From Anaerocolumna sp. AGMB13025 (GTDB taxonomy: Bacteria > Bacillota > Clostridia > Lachnospirales > Lachnospiraceae), in the NCBI RefSeq assembly GCF_029689925.1, contig NZ_CP121445.1, forward strand, positions 5,502,501 to 5,566,500: DNA of 64,000 nucleotides, given 5' to 3'. The position numbers were made by a program, and so were the translations under genes. Of this stretch, positions 26,683 to 35,479 are shown piece by piece. Under the pieces are notes generated by a model. The model did not search any database, was not told where the DNA came from, and was given only the letters and a program-made list of their open reading frames with translations. Numbering within the stretch: position 1 is the first letter of the stretch; each line of letters starts with the position of its first letter.

Positions 26683-26751
26683 TTTATCCGCCTCTTTTCC
26701 TACCGGTATATATAATCAACTATATCCGAAAATCTTTTAAAATCTATGTCT

Positions 26752-26780
26752 ATACTAACATAGCATTATTAAATAGTCAA
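26752..26780 (-). promoter_or_regulatory. Promoter of the ABC-F leader transcript
   Basis: TTGACT (26775-26780), 17-bp spacer, TAGTAT (26752-26757). Upstream is a direct repeat of TGAATTCCCAAAT (26789-26822). Confidence 0.65.
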
Positions 26781-26859
26781 TTAGAAATTCCTGAATTCCC
26801 AAATATTTCTGAATTCCCAAATGTATTTTGTGGATAATTCAGAGAATTTTCCTTTAAAA

Positions 26860-27005
26860 GAACAAAGAGTCTGGCTCGCCAGACTCTAGCGCTGACGCAC
26901 TGTCACGACAGTGACAATCTTCCTTAAGTGCGTCATGCGCCTCCTGCCTGGAAGGCTTTTTTATTGCACAGGTAAGTTCGAAGAAGTTTCCTATGCAATA
27001 AAAAA
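26860..27005. repeat. Family T structured repeat, copy C (after the SleB-like gene)
   Basis: 146 bp with the same hairpins as copies A and B. Two differences weaken pairs: GCGCCTCC for GCGCATCC, and TTGCACAGG for TTGCATAGG. The right end is the T-tract of the terminator at 27001-27033. Only 411 bp separate it from copy B, same orientation. Confidence 0.95.
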
Positions 27006-27033
27006 GCTGTTGAAAACTTGCATCAACAGCTTT
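27001..27033 (-). terminator. Terminator of the SleB-like gene
   Basis: AAAGCTGTTGA / TCAACAGCTTT 11-pair stem with a nine-base loop, followed by T-run on the minus strand. Confidence 0.85.
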
Positions 27034-27040
27034 ATATCTC

Positions 27041-27865
27041 TTATTTAAATTCATGATTTCCTAAACTAAATGTTTTACCTCTTAAACTACCGCTGAAGTA
27101 TAGATACTTACTGAAGTTTTTCTTATCACCACTTACGGTGATATCAGTAGTTCCACTTAAAGCTTCTTTCGCAGCTTTAACGCATTCCTGCTCAGAATCT
27201 GAATTGAATTTACCATTATCATACTGACTCAATGCATTATTTAACGAGCCGTTCGTTACAGGTCCAAACTGATACCTCTGGTATATAACTCCTTTTACGG
27301 AATCAGGATAGGCTCCCGATCTTACTCGGTTCATTACTACGATAGCCACAGCAAGTTTGCCGTTATAAGATTCCCCATTGGCTTCACAATAGATTAATGC
27401 GGATAATAATCTTAAATCTGCTTTGGAATAGCTGTCTTCTTCTGCTTTCTTGGCTTCGGCTGCTTTTTTCTCCGCTGCCGCTTTTTTCTCTGCTGCCGCT
27501 TTTTTCTCTGCTGCCGCCTTCTTTTCTGCGGCTGCTTTCTTTTCTTCCGCTGCCTTCTTCTCTGCTGCCTTTTTATCAGCTACAGCTTTTTCTTCCGTAG
27601 CATCATTATTCTTAACTTCTTCTGCCGGAACTGCTGTGTCATCCTCTGATACAGCATTAGTATCCTCGTTAGTTCCTATAGAAGAATCTAAATTGGTTGT
27701 ATTATCTGTAACTCCATTGTTATCATTAACAACTGCACCCTCTGCGCTAACTGTAGCATCTTCTGTAACAATATTATCTTCTTCTGCTGCATATGTGTAT
27801 ACATTCGCGAAACCTGTTAACGCAATTCCCATTAGTAAACACAATAGTAACTTTCTGAATTTCAT
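27041..27865 (-). CDS. Cell-wall hydrolase, SleB-like (Hydrolase_2 domain)
   Basis: 274 residues. Signal peptide (KLLLCLLMGIALTGFANVYTYAA) likely cut after YAAE or close by. Then an acidic Asn/Asp/Val-rich segment (~27-85), an Ala/Lys/Glu coiled coil of near-perfect KKAAAE repeats (~90-145), and the C-terminal catalytic domain (~148-274). The domain has LLSALIYCEANGESYNGKLAVAIVVMNRVRSG, the pattern around the catalytic Glu of SleB/CwlJ lytic enzymes. Known members cut peptidoglycan, including spore cortex. The general secretion signal and linker suggest action in the wall or in the spore coat; which is open. AGGAG precedes the ATG. Confidence 0.85.
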   Translation of the reverse strand: MKFRKLLLCLLMGIALTGFANVYTYAAEEDNIVTEDATVSAEGAVVNDNNGVTDNTTNLDSSIGTNEDTNAVSEDDTAVPAEEVKNNDATEEKAVADKKAAEKKAAEEKKAAAEKKAAAEKKAAAEKKAAAEKKAAEAKKAEEDSYSKADLRLLSALIYCEANGESYNGKLAVAIVVMNRVRSGAYPDSVKGVIYQRYQFGPVTNGSLNNALSQYDNGKFNSDSEQECVKAAKEALSGTTDITVSGDKKNFSKYLYFSGSLRGKTFSLGNHEFK

Positions 27866-28202
27866 AATAGTCTCCTTTTAACGGCTTAATAACTTATAAG
27901 TCATTCCTAATTATAACTACTTAATTATTACAAATTACGAACATGTATTAAGATAAGGTAATAATCATTTAATAATTATGTAACAATTATAACATAGTCT
28001 AAACCAAAAAGCAAGCTATTAAAACCCATTCCAGCATAAATTATCCATAAAAAATTTGATAAATCAGCCTAAAAACAGACAAACTTCACCAAAACAGGGG
28101 TAATAAGTATAAAAAAATGGGTATAACAAAATTAAAAAAATTGCAATTCTTTTTAAATATATTACAGAAATTAAGAAATATATTTAAAAACGGAAAGTTC
28201 GC

Positions 28203-28252
28203 TTGACAATATTAATGGTATGTGCTATTCTTGAACGGAAAGCTAGCTTTCC
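28203..28252 (+). promoter_or_regulatory. Promoter with palindromic operator
   Basis: TTGACA (28203-28208), 17-bp spacer, TATTCT (28226-28231), then a perfect 16-bp palindrome GGAAAGCTAGCTTTCC (28237-28252) over the start site. A related half-site CGGAAAGTTCGC sits at 28191. This is a repressor-type layout; the regulator is not identified. The rest of 27866-28202 shows no gene. Confidence 0.7.
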
Positions 28253-28351
28253 ATTTGTTTCATCTAATCAATAATTACTTTCATACTAATAATCCTAAGA
28301 TCCATTCATTACTATCTATAAATAAAATATTTTATTAAGGGAGGCATTGAC

Positions 28352-28771
28352 ATGAAGAAACAACAAAAGAATCTTTATATTACTCTATTTGTACTAGGTG
28401 TAATTTTACTAGTTTCCGGGTTTCTTATAATCTCAGAAGACTATAGTAATATATCCGGGCTGTGCATAGGAATCGGTATCGGGCTGATGGCTATGAGTTT
28501 TTCAAATCTGGTAATCAACAACTATTATCAAAAGCGTCCTGTACTCAAAAGACAAAATGAGATTAATTCAAAAGATGAACGTAATACCACAATTACCAAT
28601 AGAGCTAAAGCAAAGGCTTTTGATTGGACGATAAGGCTATTAATTGTTTTTCCATTTTTACTTATATTCTTTAAATCTCCTTTATGGATGATATTTTCGG
28701 TTATAGGTATCTATCTTCTTGGCTTTAGCATACAGGTCTTTTATACGATAAGATTTAATAATGAAATGTAA
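28352..28771 (+). CDS. Four-helix membrane protein of unknown function
   Basis: 139 residues. Helix pairs at ~8-28 and ~33-55 and again at ~90-112 and ~114-135 flank a basic cytoplasmic loop (QKRPVLKRQNEINSKDERNT). The loop with the KDERN-T pattern recalls small DUF2178-like membrane proteins that often accompany an HTH regulator, but none is adjacent here. GGGAGG lies seven bases before the ATG. Expression is likely governed by the palindrome at 28237. Confidence 0.75.
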   Translation: MKKQQKNLYITLFVLGVILLVSGFLIISEDYSNISGLCIGIGIGLMAMSFSNLVINNYYQKRPVLKRQNEINSKDERNTTITNRAKAKAFDWTIRLLIVFPFLLIFFKSPLWMIFSVIGIYLLGFSIQVFYTIRFNNEM

Positions 28772-28831
28772 CTCCATCATTATTATGAAGGTTATAATGG
28801 ACTAGTAGTTACAATAACTAGTAGTTATGAT

Positions 28832-28871
28832 AAAGGGAAGCAGTGGCACTTAACCTGTCTGCTTCCCTTTT
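28832..28871. terminator. Terminator between the membrane-protein gene and rmlB
   Basis: AAAGGGAAGCAG / CTGCTTCCCTTTT 12-pair stem with a ~15-nt loop. It serves the plus gene clearly and may also end the convergent rml operon. Confidence 0.8.
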
Positions 28872-28945
28872 ACTTATCTGCTATTTAAATGTTTCATCTT
28901 AGCTTCCTAGATGATAAACTAATTACTATTGAAGTTTTAATTTAT

Positions 28946-30019
28946 TTACCGGTACATCTCCTGATAATATTTCTGGTAATCCCCGCTGGTAACGTGGGTC
29001 ATCCACTCTTTGTTGTTCAGATACCATTCTATTGTTAAGCGGATTCCCTCTGCAAACATTGTCTCCGGTTCCCAGCCAATTTCAGCTTTTATTTTATCCG
29101 GCGCAATGGCATATCTTCTGTCATGACCTTTTCTGTCTTCCACATAATGAATCAGATCCTTATTCAGATGGGCTTTTGCCTCATCACCTGACGGAAGCAG
29201 CTCTGACAGCGTATCTATGATTAAATGAATAATTTCGATATTCTGCTTTTCATTGTGTCCGCCTACATTATACACCTGACCAAGTTTTCCCATTTCCATA
29301 ACCATATCGATGGCTTTGGCATGATCTCTTACATAAAGCCAGTCTCTGACATTCTTACCATCACCATATACAGGAAGCTTTTTGCCGGTTAATGCATTAT
29401 TTATCATGAGGGGAATTAATTTTTCAGGGAATTGGTAAGGTCCGTAATTGTTACTGCATCTGGTAATATTGGCAGGGAAATGAAAGGTATCTATGTAAGC
29501 TTTCACTAACATATCCGCTGATGCTTTACTTGCAGAATAAGGGCTGTGAGGATCAATGGGCGTAGTCTCATAAAAATAACCGGATTCTTCTTCTAAGGAT
29601 CCATACACTTCATCAGTGGAAACCTGAAGATACTTTTTGTCCGCTTTATAACCGTCTTCTGTTTCCCAGGCACATTTGGCGGCATCCAGCAGATTTAAAG
29701 TTCCCATTACATTGGTATTAACAAAAATCTGAGGATCTCTTATACTACGGTCCACATGACTTTCCGCTGCAAAATGTACTACCCGGTCTATATCATAATC
29801 CTTAAAAATTTTATGAATTGCTTCTTTATTGCATATGTCTTCCTTAATAAAAATATAATTCGTATAATCTTTTATAGAAACTAAGTTCTCCAGATTTCCG
29901 GCATAAGTTAAACTGTCTAAATTAATGATACGAATAGAATCTTTATACTTCTCAAACATATACTGTATATAATTGGAACCAATAAAGCCGGCTCCTCCGG
30001 TTACTAAATAGGTCTTCAA
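28946..30019 (-). CDS. rmlB: dTDP-glucose 4,6-dehydratase
   Basis: About 357 residues from the TTG at 30019 (LKTYLVTGGAGFIGS), chosen because GGAGG lies seven bases upstream and the Rossmann start is at the right distance; longer frames reach into rmlD. Extended short-chain dehydrogenase: GGAGFIGSNY NAD motif, STDEVYGSL, and YSASKASAD with catalytic Tyr and Lys. RCSNNYGPYQFPEKLIP is diagnostic for RmlB. Second step of dTDP-L-rhamnose synthesis. Last gene of the operon. Confidence 0.95.
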   Translation of the reverse strand: MKTYLVTGGAGFIGSNYIQYMFEKYKDSIRIINLDSLTYAGNLENLVSIKDYTNYIFIKEDICNKEAIHKIFKDYDIDRVVHFAAESHVDRSIRDPQIFVNTNVMGTLNLLDAAKCAWETEDGYKADKKYLQVSTDEVYGSLEEESGYFYETTPIDPHSPYSASKASADMLVKAYIDTFHFPANITRCSNNYGPYQFPEKLIPLMINNALTGKKLPVYGDGKNVRDWLYVRDHAKAIDMVMEMGKLGQVYNVGGHNEKQNIEIIHLIIDTLSELLPSGDEAKAHLNKDLIHYVEDRKGHDRRYAIAPDKIKAEIGWEPETMFAEGIRLTIEWYLNNKEWMTHVTSGDYQKYYQEMYR

Positions 30020-30020
30020 A

Positions 30021-30902
30021 TCATTTACCTCCAATATTATATTGCTCCATATATTCCTTAAGGGCATCTTTCCAAAACGGCAAAGTATACCCTGCTTCTT
30101 TTAAGTTATTATTCTTAAGGACTGAGTATTTCGGGCGTTTCGCCGGGGTTTTATATTCTTCCGTCGTTATTGGCAATACGGTAACTTCTTTGCCTGCCAG
30201 ACGAAAAATCTCCACCGCAAATTCATACCAGGTGGCGCTGCCTTCGCAGGTTCCATGATAGATACCAGGTCCGTCCGTATCCATTAAAAATGTAATCGCC
30301 CGGGCGAGCGAGAGCGCACTGGTAGGGGAACCATACTGATCGTTCACCACTCTGATTTCATTGTTCTTTTCTGACAGGGCAAGCATGGTCTTTACAAAAT
30401 TCTTACCTTCACCATACAGCCAGGCAGTACGTATAATGTTATAATTTTCACACAATGTCCGAACGAATTCTTCTCCGGCAAGTTTAGTTGACCCATATAC
30501 ACTTTGGGGATTTGTTTTATCCTCTTCCCTGTAGGGTACCTCTGACTCACCGTCAAATACATAATCCGTTGAAACATGGATTAATTTAGCTTCTAAGGCT
30601 TCCGCTGCCACTGCCAGATTCTTAGGTCCTATGGCATTAATCCGGTATGCCCTTTCCTGATCGCTTTCACATAAATCTACTCCAGTATGAGCTGCGCAGT
30701 TAATTATTACCTCTGGTTTTAACTCCTGAATTAAATTCATTACCGCCACAGAATTGGTGATGTCTAATATAATCGGACAATATGCGGTTGGTTCTCTTGT
30801 AGTAGTATTAATAATTGTCAGATCCGTCCTGTCTTTCAGCACTTGATTTAAGGCCCGCCCCAACTGGCCGCAAGCACCTGTAATTACTATTCTTCGATCC
30901 AT
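30021..30902 (-). CDS. rmlD: dTDP-4-dehydrorhamnose reductase
   Basis: About 293 residues from the ATG at 30902 (MDRRIVITGACGQLGRAL) with AGAGG upstream; a longer start at 30923 is unlikely. NAD(P) motif GACGQLG, STDYVFDGE, YGSTKLAGE with catalytic Tyr-Lys, and RTAWLYGEGKNFV are all family features. Fourth step of dTDP-rhamnose synthesis. Its stop is one base from the rmlB start, so the two are translationally tied. Confidence 0.95.
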   Translation of the reverse strand: MDRRIVITGACGQLGRALNQVLKDRTDLTIINTTTREPTAYCPIILDITNSVAVMNLIQELKPEVIINCAAHTGVDLCESDQERAYRINAIGPKNLAVAAEALEAKLIHVSTDYVFDGESEVPYREEDKTNPQSVYGSTKLAGEEFVRTLCENYNIIRTAWLYGEGKNFVKTMLALSEKNNEIRVVNDQYGSPTSALSLARAITFLMDTDGPGIYHGTCEGSATWYEFAVEIFRLAGKEVTVLPITTEEYKTPAKRPKYSVLKNNNLKEAGYTLPFWKDALKEYMEQYNIGGK

Positions 30903-30984
30903 CTTAACCTCTTTTCTGCACAATAAGGGTTCCTTCTCTTTTATCCCCGCCCCTATATGAAATATTCCTAATCATATGCAGCCT

Positions 30985-31536
30985 TTAGTCGTTTAATTCA
31001 CAAAATCTGAGTTGCTTCTTATCTTTTTCTGACAACATTAACTCCATGTCTTCTTCTAAGGGCCATTTTATATCTATATCCGGATCATTCCACAGAATTC
31101 CGCCTTCATCCTCCGGATGATAAAAATCCGTACATTTATATGCAAACTCAGCTTCTTCGGACAATACCAAAAAGCCATGGGCAAATCCTACCGGAATATA
31201 AAATTGTTTCTTATTTTCATCCGATAGGACAACCCCTTGCCACTTTCCGTAAGTCTTAGAATCCATACGCAAATCTACCGCAACGTCAAAAACCTGACCA
31301 CTTATTACCCGGACCAGTTTTCCCTGAGGATTATTCTTTTGAAAATGAAGTCCCCTTAATACACCTTTTCTTGACTTGGACTGATTATCCTGTACGAATA
31401 TCTGATCAAGACCTGCTGATTTAAAATCCTCATAATTATAGGTTTCCATAAAATATCCCCGATCGTCCCCAAAACACTTCGGTTCAATAATATATAAACC
31501 TTCGATATCACATTTTATAAAATTGAATTGTCCCAT
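30985..31536 (-). CDS. rmlC: dTDP-4-dehydrorhamnose 3,5-epimerase
   Basis: 183 residues, a cupin. Family markers: GYFMETYNYEDF near 27, FVQDNQSKSRKGVLRGLHFQ with the catalytic His, and YIPVGFAHGFLVLSEEAEFAYKCTDFY near 120. Third step of dTDP-rhamnose synthesis, cytoplasmic dimer. AGGAG before the ATG. Sits 86 bp after rmlA. Confidence 0.95.
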   Translation of the reverse strand: MGQFNFIKCDIEGLYIIEPKCFGDDRGYFMETYNYEDFKSAGLDQIFVQDNQSKSRKGVLRGLHFQKNNPQGKLVRVISGQVFDVAVDLRMDSKTYGKWQGVVLSDENKKQFYIPVGFAHGFLVLSEEAEFAYKCTDFYHPEDEGGILWNDPDIDIKWPLEEDMELMLSEKDKKQLRFCELND

Positions 31537-31622
31537 AATTTCTCCTGTTGTATATTAAAAATCTACCACTACGATTATCCAGGGTGTATCTTTTTATGTC
31601 GCGTGATGGCCAGGGTCAAGGT

Positions 31623-32492
31623 TTACAGGCCATTAGCAACATCTGCCATATATTTTCCGTACTCGGTTTTTAACATAGGTTCTGCAAGTTCTAACAATTG
31701 TTCTTTATTAATATATCCTTTTTTGAAGGCAATTTCTTCAATACAGGATATATAAAGTCCCTGTCTTTTTTGAATGGAAGCCACATAATTGGAGGCATCT
31801 AAAAGGGAATCATGGTTTCCCGTATCAAGCCATGCCATACCCCTGCCTAAGGTTTCAACGTTTAAGTTACCGGCTTCCAGATATGCATTATTTACGGCCG
31901 TAATCTCAAGTTCACCGCGTGCCGATGGTTTTATACTCTTGGCAATTTCAATTACCTGGTTATCATAAAAATAGAGACCTGGTACGGCAAAGTTTGACTT
32001 TGGTTTTACCGGTTTCTCTTCAATGGATATTGCCTTGCCTGCTTCATCAAATTCAACAACACCATAGGCTGCCGGATCTCTTACATAATATCCGAAGATA
32101 GTCGCTCCATGCTCTCTCTCTGTAGCTTTTTGCAACGTTGCCGTAAAGCTTCTTCCGTAAAATATATTATCTCCTAAAATTAAAGCAACCCTGTCCTTGC
32201 CAATAAACTTCTCACCGATAAGAAAGGCTTCTGCAAGTCCCTTTGGTTTGGCCTGAACTTCATAAGTAAAAGACATTCCTAGTCTGCTTCCGTCTCCTAA
32301 TAATTCTTCAAATACCGGTAAATCCCTCGGTGTGGAGATAATAAGAACTTCTCTGATGCCTGCTAACATAAGGATTGAAAGCGGATAATAAATCATTGGT
32401 TTATCATAAATCGGAAGTATTTGTTTTGATACCGCCTTGGTAACCGGATAAAGCCTTGTTCCGGAGCCCCCGGCCAGGATAATTCCTTTCAT
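31623..32492 (-). CDS. rmlA: Glucose-1-phosphate thymidylyltransferase
   Basis: 289 residues. Nucleotidyltransferase start MKGIILAGGSGTRLYPVTKA, then KPMIYYPLSILMLAGIREVLII, ALILGDNIFYG, and GRGMAWLDTGNHDSLLDASNYV, all typical of RmlA (short type). First step: dTTP plus glucose-1-phosphate to dTDP-glucose. First gene of a complete rmlACDB operon for rhamnose in wall polysaccharides or S-layer glycans. AGGAGG precedes the ATG. Confidence 0.96.
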   Translation of the reverse strand: MKGIILAGGSGTRLYPVTKAVSKQILPIYDKPMIYYPLSILMLAGIREVLIISTPRDLPVFEELLGDGSRLGMSFTYEVQAKPKGLAEAFLIGEKFIGKDRVALILGDNIFYGRSFTATLQKATEREHGATIFGYYVRDPAAYGVVEFDEAGKAISIEEKPVKPKSNFAVPGLYFYDNQVIEIAKSIKPSARGELEITAVNNAYLEAGNLNVETLGRGMAWLDTGNHDSLLDASNYVASIQKRQGLYISCIEEIAFKKGYINKEQLLELAEPMLKTEYGKYMADVANGL

Positions 32493-32687
32493 TAATAAAT
32501 CCTCCTAAAAGTAATTAATTTAAAACTACTTTCTTATATTATTTGGTAATCTAATCTATTTTACCACATATTTATAAAAAAATCTTTTATTTTTTTAGGA
32601 GACATGTTATTTTTATTGATTTTACAGATTAAACAGGCTTGGAGGTCATACTGTATGTGGCTAGCTTATGATATGTCCGGGCTTGGA

Positions 32688-32743
32688 AAAAGATTCGAGG
32701 CACGAATTGACCTTTAACAATCAGTGCCTCAAATCTTTTTTTT
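32688..32743 (-). terminator. Terminator of the 234-residue gene
   Basis: AAAGATTCGAGGCAC / GTGCCTCAAATCTTT stem with one mismatch and a ~20-nt loop. T-runs exist on both strands. The remaining 32493-32687 is the rmlA leader region with no feature I can name. Confidence 0.75.
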
Positions 32744-32797
32744 ATTATGATATAGCAGAGTTAACTTAATGTTCTGCCTATTCATTTAATTTTTAAT

Positions 32798-33502
32798 TTA
32801 TTGGATAATTTTACAGGAATCGTAACTGAATTCTTCTGCATTAACCCTTGAGAAAGTTATTTCTATGATAAAATGTTCATAATAGGCAATACATAATAAA
32901 GCTAAGCTGTAGCTGTTATCAGCTAGTCTAACCCTGTTACTGGAGTAAACTCTATTACCTCTAAGAAATTCGAAATCAAAGGAACCTTTTAATTCAATAT
33001 GCTTTACGCCTGTGAAGTTTAAAACAAGGTCAACTGCTTCAACATCGTAAATCCCTTTTTTCCACCTGTCTCCATACAGTAAAACATTATGAAAAAAACA
33101 TCTACAGATTTCTTTTTTATGATTTACTTCAAATTTTAGGAAGTAACTATCTTCAAAAACATAATCCGATAGTTCCGGAGGTTCGTTCTTATCTTCATAA
33201 AGAGATATCCTTTTATTTCTGGCTTTTCTGATTAATAGCATATATTTGTCCTGCAGATAAAATATATCACTTATATAAGCATATAGTTTATCAAATTTAT
33301 TGTAGTCCAAATAATTAATTTTATTTCCTTGCCTAAGTGCCTTAATCATAAAACTAACAAGCTCTTCCTCGTAATAAAACTCAATCTCACGCTTTTGAGA
33401 TATATTCTGTAATTTCAAGCTATATGCCTTAGCGAATCTCTCATTGGTTGCAATAAGATTCATGCACAAAAAATGAACATAATCAAATTCAAGTGATATC
33501 AT
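32798..33502 (-). CDS. Protein of unknown function
   Basis: 234 residues, cytoplasmic by appearance (no signal or membrane helix). Rich in aromatic and basic residues (FYYEEELVSFMIKAL; YLQDKYMLLIRKARNKRISLYE). The second half looks beta-rich (FLKFEVNHKKEICRCFFHNVLLYGDRW, VDLVLNFTGVKHIELKGSF), which could be a small sandwich fold. I do not recognise a family. It stands alone with its own terminator. GGAAAAGG upstream of the ATG is a fair ribosome site. Confidence 0.7.
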   Translation of the reverse strand: MISLEFDYVHFLCMNLIATNERFAKAYSLKLQNISQKREIEFYYEEELVSFMIKALRQGNKINYLDYNKFDKLYAYISDIFYLQDKYMLLIRKARNKRISLYEDKNEPPELSDYVFEDSYFLKFEVNHKKEICRCFFHNVLLYGDRWKKGIYDVEAVDLVLNFTGVKHIELKGSFDFEFLRGNRVYSSNRVRLADNSYSLALLCIAYYEHFIIEITFSRVNAEEFSYDSCKIIQ

Positions 33503-33918
33503 CGTTATACCTTTTCCTTATGGCAGATAAAATAAGTGTTGCGTAAATTTTAGTTACAGCAAAAACTCTTTAAGATAAATACTTACCATATCACAAATTC
33601 TTTGTACTATCTTTTAAATTCTTTGAACTATCTTTTAAATTCCTTGAAAGTAATTATTTTTCCTTACTAAAAATCTAAGGTTATATCAATCCTATAAACT
33701 TACTGATTTATTGTATCTGTAAATATATCATAAGGTATTTTCATAAGGTATTTTCATAAGGTATTTGCATAGGATTTTTATAAGGTACTTTCATAAGGCA
33801 TTTTCATGATGTTATTTATATACTTTCTAACGATGATTATACTCTGTTTTTTGAATTTTGTACATGCTTACATTAACTTACTGGATATTTTAACCAAGGT
33901 ATGAATACTATTAATATA
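33503..33918. other. AT-rich spacer with a 13-bp tandem repeat
   Basis: No gene. It contains about six copies of CATAAGGTATTTT between 33728 and 33806, one of them interrupted (CATAGGATTTTTATAAGG), and a shorter repeat TTCTTTGAACTATCTTTTAAA near 33600-33640. Confidence 0.65.
33728..33806. repeat. 13-bp tandem repeat (CATAAGGTATTTT)
   Basis: Three perfect or near-perfect units, then degenerate ones. Not coding. Confidence 0.8.
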
Positions 33919-35148
33919 CTATTCCTGTGATACCAGTCTCTTCTCCCCAGTTATCTCTTGAATTGGCTTAATATCCTGGGTTACTTCCAATACTCCCAGG
34001 TACTCACCCGCTTCACTTCGTACGGCATAATACCTGATGAGGATAAATTTATCTCCCATTCTGATCCAAAAATCTTCATGGTCTTTCTTGCCGCTCTTAA
34101 AATCTGCTACAATCTGTTCTACGATATGGACACTTGCCGGTGGATGACAGTTGGAAACATTCCGTCCGATTACTGCTTTGGTCCGGGGGAAGATTCTCTC
34201 CGCACTTTGGGAGAAATATTTTACCACGTCATCTTTATCGACAAAGGTAATATCAAAGGGCAGGGTATCGAGTAACCGGATAAGTTCCTCGGTTCTTAAT
34301 ACCCCCGTAGGGAACGTAATAATCCCAGGTTCCTTTTTTTCTTCTTTTATTTCTTCCTGGTACTCAGCGGTCGGATTCCATTCCGGTACTTTTTCAACCA
34401 GAAATCCGATTTCCCCGCCCTCCTGTGCAATCCTTTTCCATTCATCCTGGGTAAGGGTTTCGAGTAACATTGGGAGCAGTATATTTTCTTCTTTAAAAAT
34501 CATTTCTTTTACTTTTTCCAGTAAAGCTTCGAGGTTTTCCTTTAAAGCCTCCCTGTCTTGTTTTCCTGAGTCCTTAGCTTGTTCTAACTTAATTAAGGCA
34601 GTCTTAACTTCTTTTAGTGCATCTCTGATTTCATCATCCACCCCCCACATTACTTTAGGGGGAGCAGTAATACCATACTGCTCCATATAGGGAAACAGCA
34701 GGTTTTCTTTTTTAAGATAATGCAAATCAATCTGAGATAACTTATTAAGTCCCTCCTTAAGTGCTAAAAGATCTTCTGTGTCTTTCATCTTTTCCACATA
34801 GGGTTTTACCTGTTTTTCTATGATTCTTTCAATGGCTCTGTTTTCCCGTATTAAGGTATTGGCCGGATGTCCCGGTATCTGGGTTTGATCTGTGGGCTGG
34901 TGAATCTCTTCGATGGAGCCTTTAAACACAGCCGCATGGACATCACAAAGACGCTGGATTTCTTCCACGGGTAACCCTTCTGAAATTAATGCTGCTTCTG
35001 CTTCGGATATTTCAGAAGCAGAAACTCCGTTAAAGGCTTCTTCAAATTCCTGTTTTACTTCATCTACGGTTTTTCCTTCATGAAGTTTGGCTATTACCTG
35101 CTTAATTACCTTTTGGCGATATTCCCTGTTATTGATACTTTCACTCAT
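33919..35148 (-). CDS. DUF438 protein with hemerythrin-like and PAS domains
   Basis: 409 residues. DUF438 at the N-terminus (~15-80, KLHEGKTVDEVKQEFEEAF...SEAEAALISEGLPVEEIQRLCDVHA), a hemerythrin-like helical bundle (~95-250: HPANTLIRENRAIERII, HYLKKENLLFPYME, KEENILLPMLLE), and a PAS domain (~295-400: LDTLPFDITFVDKDDVVKYFS, NVSNCHPPASVHIVEQI). His and Glu of the bundle could bind a di-iron centre. The NCHPP segment is conserved in this family. Probably senses or handles O2, NO or iron. Together with ric and DUF1858 it forms a cluster seen in anaerobes. Its ribosome site is in a family L repeat. Confidence 0.88.
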   Translation of the reverse strand: MSESINNREYRQKVIKQVIAKLHEGKTVDEVKQEFEEAFNGVSASEISEAEAALISEGLPVEEIQRLCDVHAAVFKGSIEEIHQPTDQTQIPGHPANTLIRENRAIERIIEKQVKPYVEKMKDTEDLLALKEGLNKLSQIDLHYLKKENLLFPYMEQYGITAPPKVMWGVDDEIRDALKEVKTALIKLEQAKDSGKQDREALKENLEALLEKVKEMIFKEENILLPMLLETLTQDEWKRIAQEGGEIGFLVEKVPEWNPTAEYQEEIKEEKKEPGIITFPTGVLRTEELIRLLDTLPFDITFVDKDDVVKYFSQSAERIFPRTKAVIGRNVSNCHPPASVHIVEQIVADFKSGKKDHEDFWIRMGDKFILIRYYAVRSEAGEYLGVLEVTQDIKPIQEITGEKRLVSQE

Positions 35149-35325
35149 AGTAACCTCTTTTCTTGCGCACGCTCTTTGCGCATACCAAGTTTGTGGTGCG
35201 CAAGCACAAACTTGCGGTTGAAAAATTTATTTTTCAACCTAATTCCCATGCATATCGCAAGCTTGCTTGCGATACTGCCCAAATAAGAAGTGTGAAATGT
35301 TTTATTTCACACTAATTCCTCCTGA
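35149..35325 (-). repeat. Family L leader repeat, copy 3 (modules Y and X), before the DUF438 gene
   Basis: Module Y as in copy 1, ending AAAAGAGGTTACT before the ATG. Module X has stem 1 AGTGTGAAAT (35289-35298) / ATTTCACACT (35304-35313) and stem 2 TATCGCAAG (35253-35261) / CTTGCGATA (35266-35274), both unlike copy 2 in sequence. A 34-codon frame (35145-35249) runs through module Y and its TGA overlaps the gene's ATG. Confidence 0.88.
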
Positions 35326-35479
35326 ATTTATTCTATTAAGGATTATTGCTTTGTCTTGCATTCTTTTTTATATTGCTTTGTTGTTTACTAATTCGTTTTT
35401 GTATTTTTCTGGTTTGGACTATTTCTGGTTTGATGCTATCCATTTGGTATTACAACGTTTCATTGCCACTTTTATGAAA

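Noticed and set aside
20990..27005. Family T as group IIC intron remnant or as guide RNA of an IscB/TnpB-type element
   Set aside because: Terminator targeting fits group IIC introns, but no domain V pattern (AGC triad stem), GTGYG start or reverse transcriptase is visible. No TnpB or IscB gene is in the window either.
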